NCBI GenBank assembly: GCA_041658605.1
Contig: JBAZZU010000029.1
Location: 1-27,467, forward strand
Source: JBAZWE01 sp041658605
GTDB lineage: Bacteria; Actinomycetota; Thermoleophilia; BMS3ABIN01
DNA: 27,467 nucleotides
Reading direction: 5' to 3'
A model generated the notes under the pieces. That model did not search any database, was not told the DNA's origin, and worked only from the letters and a program-made list of their open reading frames with translations. The translations under genes and the position numbers were made by a program. Of this stretch, positions 1 through 6,095 are shown piece after piece. Each line of letters opens with the position of its first letter. Position 1 is the first letter of the stretch.

Positions 1-18
1 CCGGCGTACCGGGTACCA

Positions 19-48
19 TTACACTATACAGCCTGCATTTGCTAAACT
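19..48 (+). promoter_or_regulatory. Possible promoter for ahcY-mtnA
   Basis: TTACAC at 19-24 and TAAACT at 43-48 are 18 bases apart, and the second box is preceded by TGC, an extended -10 feature. Transcription would start near base 55 and give a leader of roughly 140 bases before ahcY. The match to consensus is moderate, and the upstream gene is not visible, so this is tentative. Confidence 0.3.
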
Positions 49-120
49 AATCGTTGCCGCTTCTGCATGACCGGGCGGTGAAAAAGCTTCGCTTTACCCC
101 AAGGCGGAAATAAAATTTTT

Positions 121-155
121 CGGGCTGCAAGGTTTTGCCTTCAGCCCGGTTTTTT
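121..155 (+). terminator. Intrinsic terminator or attenuator before ahcY
   Basis: CGGGCTG (121-127) pairs with CAGCCCG (142-148), with an inner AAGG/CCTT stem above a bulged C and a loop of TTTTG. A run of T residues follows at about 150-155. The hairpin ends about 30 bases before the ahcY ribosome binding site. It may end an upstream operon, or it may be the terminator arm of an attenuator. I cannot assign the leader at 55-120 to a known S-adenosylmethionine or S-adenosylhomocysteine riboswitch class. Confidence 0.6.
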
Positions 156-198
156 CTGCACAGTGGGAATAAATGGAAATCTAATAAAGGAGAGGACA

Positions 199-1467
199 GT
201 GCCTGAAGACGTAGCTCATGACGTCAAAGACCTTGGACTTGCCGACAAGGGCAAGCTCAAGATAGATCTGATTGAAAAAAGGATGAACGTTCTGGCTTCG
301 ATCCGCGAGCGGTTCGAGAAGGAGCAGCCCCTGGCGGGAATACGCATCTCAGCCTGTCTGCACGTTACTACTGAGACGGCCAACCTTGCCCGTACGCTGA
401 AGGCAGGCGGCGCTGACGTAGTGCTTTGCGCCTCCAACCCCTTAAGCACACAGGACGACGTTGCGGCAGCCCTGGTCAAGCATTACGGCATCAGCACTTA
501 TGCCATCAAGGGCGAAGACAACGACACATATTACAAGCACATCACCGCCGCGGTCGCGCACAAGCCGCATGTGACGATGGACGATGGCGCGGACGTCATC
601 GGCGTGGTTCACGCCGAGTACGAGGACCAGATCGGCGATATCCTCGGCGGCACGGAAGAGACCACAACCGGCGTTATCCGCCTGCAGAGCATGGAGGCCG
701 ACGGCGTTCTCAAGTTCCCCGTAGTCGCTGTCAACGAGGCCAATACCAAGCACATGTTCGATAACCGTTACGGCACCGGACAGTCCACCATCGACGGCAT
801 CATCCGCGCCACGAACATGCTGCTGGCCGGTCTGGACGTCATCGTCGCCGGTTATGGCTGGTGCGGCAGGGGTGTCGCCATGCGCGCATCCGGCATGGGC
901 GCCCGGGTTACAGTCGTAGAGGTCAACCCGCTACGGGCACTCGAGGCGGTAATGGACGGCTACAGGGTGGCCCCCATCGCCGACGCCGCCAAATACGGCG
1001 ATCTGTTTGTGACCGCCACCGGTGACAAGCACGTCATCCGTGGCGAACACATGGAAGTCATGAAGAACGGCGCCATCATCTGTAATACCGGCCACTTCAA
1101 TGTCGAGATCGATATCCCGGCCCTGGAGACCATGTCCACCTCAAACCGCACCGTGCGCGATTTCATGGAGGAATACGCGCTGCCCGACGGCCGCGTCCTC
1201 TTCCTTCTGGCCGAAGGCCGGCTGGTAAACCTGTCAGCCGCCGAGGGGCATCCGGCCCAGGTCATGGACATGAGCTTCGCCAACCAGGCGCTTGCCGCCG
1301 AGTTCATCGTCCAGAACCACGAGACGATGGAGAACAAGGTCTATCCGGTGCCGGTGGACATCGACGAGCATATAGCCGCCCTCAAGCTGGAGTCGATGGG
1401 AATGAAGATAGATGAGCTCACGCCGGAACAGGTCGCGTATCTCGCCTCATGGAACGAAGGGACGTAA
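199..1467 (+). CDS. ahcY: Adenosylhomocysteinase
   Basis: Reversibly splits S-adenosylhomocysteine into adenosine and homocysteine, using bound NAD, in the cytoplasm. It removes the inhibitory product of methyltransferases. The 422-residue protein shows the substrate-site stretch HVTTETANLA near residue 55, MDDGADVIG near 130, and a Rossmann NAD-binding motif GYGWCGRG at about residue 218. The motif resembles thermophile and archaeal forms more than the GYGDVGKG type. I chose GTG at 199 because AAAGGAGAGG lies just upstream at 186-195; an in-frame GTG at 163 has no such site and would add 12 unlike residues. mtnA follows after 70 bases, which links two enzymes dealing with S-adenosylmethionine by-products. 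The family call is secure. Confidence 0.96.
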   Translation: MPEDVAHDVKDLGLADKGKLKIDLIEKRMNVLASIRERFEKEQPLAGIRISACLHVTTETANLARTLKAGGADVVLCASNPLSTQDDVAAALVKHYGISTYAIKGEDNDTYYKHITAAVAHKPHVTMDDGADVIGVVHAEYEDQIGDILGGTEETTTGVIRLQSMEADGVLKFPVVAVNEANTKHMFDNRYGTGQSTIDGIIRATNMLLAGLDVIVAGYGWCGRGVAMRASGMGARVTVVEVNPLRALEAVMDGYRVAPIADAAKYGDLFVTATGDKHVIRGEHMEVMKNGAIICNTGHFNVEIDIPALETMSTSNRTVRDFMEEYALPDGRVLFLLAEGRLVNLSAAEGHPAQVMDMSFANQALAAEFIVQNHETMENKVYPVPVDIDEHIAALKLESMGMKIDELTPEQVAYLASWNEGT

Positions 1468-1537
1468 AGAGCCCGCCCCATTCAGAAACTGCAAAATCAC
1501 GAGCCGGATACGGTCATAACTGATTTGAGGTAGGCAA

Positions 1538-2590
1538 ATGAACGCGAGCGGCTATTCAGTCAAAACCATAGAGTGGCAGGGAGACGAGGTCGTGATGATC
1601 GACCAGAGGGTGCTGCCGCTCAACGAGGAATACATTCATCACACTACCTGGCAGGAAGTCGGTGACTCCATCAGGACGATGGTCATCCGCGGGGCGCCGG
1701 CAATCGGTGTCGCCACGGCCATGGGAATGGCGCTGGCCGCCATGCAGTCCGGGGCCAGCACCCCGGAGGACCTGAAAAAGGACCTCGACGAAGCCGCCAA
1801 AGGACTCTTCGCCACCCGTCCGACGGCCTACAACCTGGGATGGGCGCTGGAGCAGCAGGCAAAAGTCTATAACGGACCCGGCGATGTGGACGAGATCCGT
1901 GCCCGCCTCAAGGTCCGCTCACAGGAGATCCTCGACGAAGACGTCGCCATGTGCGTCGCCATGGGCGAGCATGCGGCGCCGCTCTTTCCAAAAGGAGCCC
2001 GCATCCTCACACACTGCAACGCCGGAGCGCTGGCGACCGCCGGCTACGGCACTGCGCTCGGCGTCATCCGCTCGGTGTTCAAGCGCGATCCATCCATCCA
2101 TGTATTCGCCGATGAGACCCGGCCTTTTCTGCAGGGCGCCAGACTGACAGCATGGGAGCTCCAGCAGGAGGGCATCCCCTGTACGCTCATCACCGACAAC
2201 ATGTCCGGATACTTCTTCAAGAAGGGTGAGATCGACGCGGTCGTCGTCGGCTCCGACCGGATAGCAGGAAACGGCGACGTCGCCAACAAGATCGGAACCT
2301 ACATGGTATCAGTCCTGGCAAAGGAGCATTCTGTTCCCTTCTACGTGGCGGCGCCCACCTCGACTGTCGATTTAAGCCTGACCGACGGATCGCAGATACC
2401 CATCGAGGAGCGCGACCCGTCCGAGGTCACCCATTGTGGAGGCCGCCAGATAGCGCCGGACGGCATCGGCGTGAGAAACCCGGCTTTCGATGTCACTCCG
2501 CACGCCAATGTAGCCGCCATCATTACCGAAGTGGGAGTCCACCGCGATCCCTTTACCGAGAGCCTGGCTGAAGCGAAGAAGGGCAAATAA
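1538..2590 (+). CDS. mtnA: S-methyl-5-thioribose-1-phosphate isomerase
   Basis: Converts methylthioribose-1-phosphate to methylthioribulose-1-phosphate, a step in recovering methionine (or carbon) from methylthioadenosine. At 350 residues it has the normal family length. Visible motifs are RGAPAIGVATAMG near residue 50, CNAGALATAGYG with the catalytic cysteine at residue 160, DETRPFLQGARLTAWEL, and GSDRIAGNGDVANKIGTY with the catalytic aspartate at residue 240. Both positions match the numbering of the Bacillus enzyme. ATG at 1538 is preceded by GAGG at 1527-1530. No other salvage gene (mtnP, mtnB, mtnK) is in the window, so the downstream fate of the product cannot be told from here. The next gene starts directly after its stop codon. 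Confidence 0.95.
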   Translation: MNASGYSVKTIEWQGDEVVMIDQRVLPLNEEYIHHTTWQEVGDSIRTMVIRGAPAIGVATAMGMALAAMQSGASTPEDLKKDLDEAAKGLFATRPTAYNLGWALEQQAKVYNGPGDVDEIRARLKVRSQEILDEDVAMCVAMGEHAAPLFPKGARILTHCNAGALATAGYGTALGVIRSVFKRDPSIHVFADETRPFLQGARLTAWELQQEGIPCTLITDNMSGYFFKKGEIDAVVVGSDRIAGNGDVANKIGTYMVSVLAKEHSVPFYVAAPTSTVDLSLTDGSQIPIEERDPSEVTHCGGRQIAPDGIGVRNPAFDVTPHANVAAIITEVGVHRDPFTESLAEAKKGK

Positions 2591-3706
2591 TTGAAAGCCA
2601 TGGTACTGGCCGCGGGCCTGGGCACGCGCTTGAGGCCGCTCACCGGCTCTATCTCCAAGCCGATGGCTCCCATCGTCAACCGGCCGGTGATGCACCACAT
2701 CCTGCGCCTCATCAGGAAGCATGGTTTTGACGAGGCCGTAGCCAACCTTCACTACCATCCCCACGCGATAACCAATTATTTCGGACGCGGGCAGCGGGTT
2801 GGAATCGAGCTGCGCTATTCACTGGAGCCCGAGCTGCTCGGCACCGCCGGCGGCGTCAAGCAGATGCAGAAGTTTCTTTCCGACGGTACGTTCCTGGTCA
2901 TCAGCGGCGACGCGCTCACCGACCTCGACCTGACAAAACTTTTAAAGCAGCACAAGGAGTCCGGCAGCATCGCGTCCCTGGCGCTCAAGCAGGTAAAAGA
3001 TCCAAGCCGTTACGGCGTGGTCATCAGCGACAAGACGGGACGCATACTCGGATTCCAGGAGAAACCGGCACGCGGTGAAGAACTCAGCAACCTCTGTAAC
3101 TGCGGCATCTATATCTTCGAACCTGCCATCTTCGACTACATCCCGAGGGACGCCTTTTACGATTTCGGCAAACAGCTCTTCCCCGAGTTCGTAGCCAGGG
3201 ACATCCCGTTCTACGGGTTCGAGATCGACGGTTACTGGAACGACGTGGGTAGTCTGGCCCAGTACCGCATCGGCAACTTCGATGCCCTGACCGGCAAGGT
3301 CGACGTTGAGATTCCCGGCAAGGAGCGCTCGCCGGGCATTTTTGTGGGAAAAGGAACAAGGATCCCGAAATCGGCCACGCTGAAGGCGCCGATCCTGCTG
3401 GGCGATTTCTGCCAGGTGGGAGAGGACGTGAACCTCACCGGACCGCTGGTGATAGGAGACCACAGCGTTATCGAGAAAGGCGCTTCGCTGGAAGGCGTCA
3501 TCAAGTGGCGCGCCGCCCAGACCGGTGCCGGCGCCAAGGTGATGGGCGGCATCATCGGCCAGGGCGCCTATATCCGCGACGATGTGCATATTGGTGACCG
3601 GGTCGTGGTGGGTGACCGCTGCGTCATCGGCGCGGGCTCTGTCGTCGATGCCGAGGTCAAGCTCGAACCCTTCACGGTGATAGAGGCCGATACCCACGTA
3701 AAATAA
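2591..3706 (+). CDS. Sugar-phosphate nucleotidyltransferase (mannose-1-phosphate guanylyltransferase-like)
   Basis: Predicted to join a sugar-1-phosphate to a nucleotide and make an activated sugar for glycan synthesis. The N-terminal nucleotidyltransferase domain (about residues 1-235) shows AAGLGTRLRPLT, the SKPM lysine motif, SGDALTDLDL with the metal-binding aspartate, FQEKP, and GYWNDVGS. The C-terminal third is a left-handed beta-helix of hexapeptide repeats, as in GDP-mannose and glucose-1-phosphate pyrophosphorylases. Exact sugar and nucleotide cannot be read from sequence. TTG at 2591 follows the mtnA TAA with no gap and has AAGAAGG eight bases upstream; ATG at 2600 is an alternative that starts right at the GXGTRLRP motif. 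Probably co-transcribed with ahcY and mtnA. GDP-mannose from it could feed glycosyltransferases such as the GT87 enzyme at 8748-9980, but that is inference. Confidence 0.88.
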   Translation: MKAMVLAAGLGTRLRPLTGSISKPMAPIVNRPVMHHILRLIRKHGFDEAVANLHYHPHAITNYFGRGQRVGIELRYSLEPELLGTAGGVKQMQKFLSDGTFLVISGDALTDLDLTKLLKQHKESGSIASLALKQVKDPSRYGVVISDKTGRILGFQEKPARGEELSNLCNCGIYIFEPAIFDYIPRDAFYDFGKQLFPEFVARDIPFYGFEIDGYWNDVGSLAQYRIGNFDALTGKVDVEIPGKERSPGIFVGKGTRIPKSATLKAPILLGDFCQVGEDVNLTGPLVIGDHSVIEKGASLEGVIKWRAAQTGAGAKVMGGIIGQGAYIRDDVHIGDRVVVGDRCVIGAGSVVDAEVKLEPFTVIEADTHVK

Positions 3707-3720
3707 TCTGACAGTGAATC

Positions 3721-3749
3721 TGTCATTCTGAGGCGCAGCCGAAGAATCC
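3721..3749. repeat. Dispersed intergenic repeat-like sequence
   Basis: The 29 bases begin TGTCATTCTGAG and end GAAGAATCC. Very similar strings (TGTCATTCTGAG...GAAGAATC) are a recurrent intergenic repeat in several bacterial phyla; this is recalled, not searched. Only one copy is visible here, between a coding end and a terminator. Confidence 0.5.
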
Positions 3750-3762
3750 AAACAATGCCCAC

Positions 3763-3784
3763 GGCGCCGAAGGCGTCTTTTTTT
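3763..3784 (+). terminator. Intrinsic terminator after the nucleotidyltransferase
   Basis: GGCGCC (3763-3768) pairs with GGCGTC (3772-3777), including one G-T pair, around a GAA loop, and seven T residues follow. It closes the ahcY-mtnA-nucleotidyltransferase unit and separates it from the toxin-antitoxin pair. Confidence 0.75.
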
Positions 3785-3822
3785 ATTTCCTGTTCTCGCG
3801 ACCCGCCAGGGCCTGAGACACG

Positions 3823-3857
3823 AATACATTTGAAATAGTGAATGTATTTGATAACAT
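3823..3857 (+). promoter_or_regulatory. Promoter with palindromic operator for the toxin-antitoxin pair
   Basis: TTGAAA (3830-3835) and TAACAT (3852-3857) are 16 bases apart. A perfect inverted repeat, AATACATT (3823-3830) and AATGTATT (3841-3848), spans the -35 box with a 10-base spacer. Ribbon-helix-helix antitoxins commonly bind such palindromes to repress their own operon, so this is the likely operator. Confidence 0.6.
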
Positions 3858-3888
3858 GTAATCACGTACCTTCTGCAAGGTGATTATC

Positions 3889-4167
3889 ATGACGGACGAA
3901 CCAAAAAAGAAAAAACCCGTCCAGGTCTATCTGGACTATAAACAGAACGCGGAGCTGAGTTTCGTCGCGGACAAGCTCAATATCTCCAAGGCCGAACTGA
4001 TCCGTCGCAGCCTCGATGAATATCTTCCCCATGTCATCCCACTGGAGGAAGACCCGCTGATGGAGATGATCGGTCTGGTGCCCGATGATGTCGACGTCCC
4101 GGCAGACGGGGCAGAGAACCACGATTACTATCTTGCGAAGTGGGAGAGGGAGCGTTGGGAAAAGTGA
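3889..4167 (+). CDS. Ribbon-helix-helix antitoxin (CopG/VapB type)
   Basis: A 92-residue acidic protein predicted to bind and neutralise the PIN-domain toxin encoded next to it and to repress the operon. After a lysine-rich start, PVQVYLDYKQNAEL forms the DNA-contacting beta strand region and the stretch NISKAELIRRSLDEYL fits the two helices of a ribbon-helix-helix fold (about residues 10-50). The C-terminal half, rich in acidic residues and ending KWERERWEK, is the likely toxin-binding tail. I chose ATG at 3889 because AAGGTGAT lies at 3877-3884; GTG at 3880 overlaps that site. The stop codon overlaps the toxin start by four bases (GTGA), so the two are translationally coupled. Confidence 0.8.
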   Translation: MTDEPKKKKPVQVYLDYKQNAELSFVADKLNISKAELIRRSLDEYLPHVIPLEEDPLMEMIGLVPDDVDVPADGAENHDYYLAKWERERWEK

Positions 4168-4589
4168 AGTCTTCCCGCCGGGCCTCGCTCTTCATCGATT
4201 CCGGCGGCTGGATCGCCGTAAATGTGTCTCGCGACAAGCGAAACAAGGCCGCGAGCGCTTTTTATAAGGACGATGCATTAAACCGGTATGAGTCTCTGGT
4301 GACGACCAATCTGGTTGTTGCTGAGACCCACGCTTATTTGCTGAAGGCGGGAGGCCGGGGATTTGCATTGGAGTTCCTTTCATTGCTTCACTCAAGCACT
4401 CGCGTCAACGTCATCTACTCCACTCTTGAGATTGAAAACAGCGCTTCGAGGATCATCCGCAATTACCAGGATCAGGAATTCAGTTTATGCGACGCCGTGA
4501 GCTTCGCGGTCATGAAAGACATGGGAATCAGGGACGCATTCGCGTTCGATACACATTTTGAGACCGCGGGTTTTCGCATGCTGCCATAA
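4164..4589 (+). CDS. PIN-domain toxin (VapC-like)
   Basis: A 141-residue PIN-domain protein, predicted to be a magnesium-dependent ribonuclease held in check by the antitoxin before it. The conserved acidic residues are all present: the aspartate of LFIDSGGWIA, the glutamate of VVAETHAYLL, the aspartate of LCDAVSFAVM, and the aspartate of AFAFDTHFETAGF. The length and order fit the family. The start is taken as GTG at 4164, which overlaps the antitoxin stop as GTGA. GTG at 4140 would overlap the antitoxin by 28 bases and adds residues with no family resemblance. No target RNA can be inferred. Confidence 0.85.
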   Translation: MKSSRRASLFIDSGGWIAVNVSRDKRNKAASAFYKDDALNRYESLVTTNLVVAETHAYLLKAGGRGFALEFLSLLHSSTRVNVIYSTLEIENSASRIIRNYQDQEFSLCDAVSFAVMKDMGIRDAFAFDTHFETAGFRMLP

Positions 4590-4634
4590 GAGCGGCGGGA
4601 TGGAACAAACAGCAACCGGAAAAATCATACTCTT

Positions 4635-5387
4635 GTGGAAGCAGGCGCCGTGGACGATGGCCAAACGACATACAGCCCCGCGTCGGCGGGCATATTCTCC
4701 AGTCTTCTCTCGGTCTTCTTCCCCCTGCGCTGTGTGCACTGCGGCCGGCCGGGCACCTGGCTCTGCGCCCCCTGCGCCGGCGGGATGAAGCCGGTTGGTC
4801 CGCGCATCTGCGATCGCTGCGGCAGACCCGCTCCTTATGCTGTGCCGGAATGCCATGAATGCAGGGGTCGCGGCCTTCAGTTTGAGAGAGCAAGGGCAGC
4901 GTTTGTTTTCGACGGACCGGTTCGCAGTCTTGTGCACAGGCTCAAGTACGCCGGGCACCGGCGGCTGGCCGGACTTATGGCCGATATATCCTGCAATAGG
5001 GCCGATTTGACTGATATAAGCAAAGAAGCTACGCTAACTTATGTCCCCCTGCACAGATCCAGAATGTTGAGCCGCGGATATAATCAGGCAGGCATGTATG
5101 CCCGGGCTCTCGCCAGTCGCCTCGATCTGCCGGTTGAGAACCTTCTCTGCAAGCAGAATCCCACCACATCTCAAAACCGGCTGAATCTGGATGAGCGCAA
5201 GGTGAATCTTGCCGGGAGCATGGCCATCAGGGATGGCGCCAGATGCGGCGGGCGGAGGATTTTGCTCATCGATGACGTTTATACTACTGGCTCGACAGTA
5301 TCGGAGTGCGCGCGGGTCCTGAAAAAGGGGTTCGGTGTCGATGTCCATGTCTGGACCTTCGCCAGGACCGTAAAAACTGGAGTTTAG
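4635..5387 (+). CDS. comF: ComF-family phosphoribosyltransferase
   Basis: Family members support uptake or handling of transformed DNA, or act as general phosphoribosyltransferase-like proteins. The N-terminal part carries two paired-cysteine zinc-binding sets, CVHCGRPGTWLCAPC and CDRCGRP followed by CHEC. The middle has the family stretch VHRLKYAGHRRLA, then RSRMLSRGYNQ, and the C-terminal phosphoribosyl-pyrophosphate loop ILLIDDVYTTGSTV near residue 215. At 250 residues it is of normal length. The start is uncertain: GTG at 4635 and GTG at 4650 are in frame and neither has a clear ribosome binding site. It lies 45 bases after the toxin gene and 56 bases before hpf. Other competence genes are not in the window. 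Confidence 0.9.
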   Translation: MEAGAVDDGQTTYSPASAGIFSSLLSVFFPLRCVHCGRPGTWLCAPCAGGMKPVGPRICDRCGRPAPYAVPECHECRGRGLQFERARAAFVFDGPVRSLVHRLKYAGHRRLAGLMADISCNRADLTDISKEATLTYVPLHRSRMLSRGYNQAGMYARALASRLDLPVENLLCKQNPTTSQNRLNLDERKVNLAGSMAIRDGARCGGRRILLIDDVYTTGSTVSECARVLKKGFGVDVHVWTFARTVKTGV

Positions 5388-5443
5388 CCGGGGCTGTCCG
5401 AAGGGTATTTATAGTTCACACTAATCTGGGCGGAAGGAACGAA

Positions 5444-5998
5444 ATGAATCTACAGGTTAAGGGAAGAAACATAGCAGTGACGGAAGCTCTCCGCGCCCAC
5501 ACCGAGGATAAACTGTTAAAGCTGGGGAAGAACCTAAACAGCGCAACCCAGCTGGAGGTGGAGTTGTTCGTCGAGAAGAATCCGAGCATCGCGGAAAACC
5601 AGGTCGCGGAAGCAACCATATTCACAAAGGGTCCCGTCCTGCGGGCCAAGGGCGCCTCGACGGACATGTACGCCTCCATCGATCTGGTTGCGGATAAGCT
5701 CGGCCGCCAGGTGAAAAAGTACCGCAGCAAGCTGGTGAGCCATAACGCGCACGTGCGCGGAAGCCTGCAGCCCGAGACAGTTGACATACCGCTCGAGGAT
5801 GATGAAGAAGAGCTTGACGGGCCTCAGATAGTGAAGACGAAGTCATTCTTCATCAAGCCGATGTCGGCCGAGGAGGCTGCATTGCAACTGGAGATGATCG
5901 GCCACGACTTCTTTGTTTTCCGGAATTCGGATTCCAACGAGACGAGCGTCATCTATCGCCGCCGCGACGGCAACTATGGACTGATAGAGCCCAAATAA
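5444..5998 (+). CDS. hpf: Ribosome hibernation promoting factor, long form
   Basis: Binds the small ribosomal subunit at the mRNA and tRNA channel and, through its C-terminal domain, pairs two 70S ribosomes into inactive 100S particles under starvation. The 184-residue product has the S30AE domain at about residues 1-100 (starting MNLQVKGRNIAVTEALR) and the long-form C-terminal dimerisation domain at about 125-184, from VKTKSFFIKPMSAEEAA to RRRDGNYGLIEPK. ATG at 5444 follows GGAAGG. The reading frame stays open back to 5306, but that extension overlaps comF and has no family similarity. It lies directly upstream of secA, a common arrangement in Actinomycetota and Firmicutes. Confidence 0.95.
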   Translation: MNLQVKGRNIAVTEALRAHTEDKLLKLGKNLNSATQLEVELFVEKNPSIAENQVAEATIFTKGPVLRAKGASTDMYASIDLVADKLGRQVKKYRSKLVSHNAHVRGSLQPETVDIPLEDDEEELDGPQIVKTKSFFIKPMSAEEAALQLEMIGHDFFVFRNSDSNETSVIYRRRDGNYGLIEPK

Positions 5999-6022
5999 CT
6001 CTCAGCAAACCATGATAAACAG

Positions 6023-6066
6023 GAGGGGACGCAGCTTGAGTCGACTAAAATAAGCCGCGTCCCCTC
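6023..6066 (+). terminator. Strong hairpin between hpf and secA
   Basis: GAGGGGACGCAGCTT (6023-6037) pairs with AAGCCGCGTCCCCTC (6052-6066), a 15-position stem with one mismatch and a 14-base loop. No T run follows; the next bases are TGTCTGTCTG. It likely ends or stabilises the hpf transcript. It lies just before the secA -10 box. Confidence 0.6.
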
Positions 6067-6074
6067 TGTCTGTC

Positions 6075-6083
6075 TGCTAAAAT
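6075..6083 (+). promoter_or_regulatory. Extended -10 box of secA
   Basis: TGCTAAAAT is an extended -10 element with no clear -35 box. Its TAAAAT ends 12 bases before the secA ATG, so the predicted mRNA has a leader of only about 6 bases. There is no good Shine-Dalgarno sequence, which fits near-leaderless initiation. Confidence 0.5.
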
Positions 6084-6095
6084 ATCCGGGATACC

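Noticed and set aside
55..120. Known SAM or SAH riboswitch before ahcY
   Set aside because: The position is suggestive, but I could not match the conserved cores of the classes I know.
2942..3865. 307-codon minus-strand open frame
   Set aside because: It is antisense to the nucleotidyltransferase, has no recognisable motif, and results from the strong third-position GC bias of the real gene.
5306..5443. Upstream extension of hpf
   Set aside because: It overlaps comF and lacks similarity; ATG 5444 has a good ribosome binding site and begins the S30AE domain.
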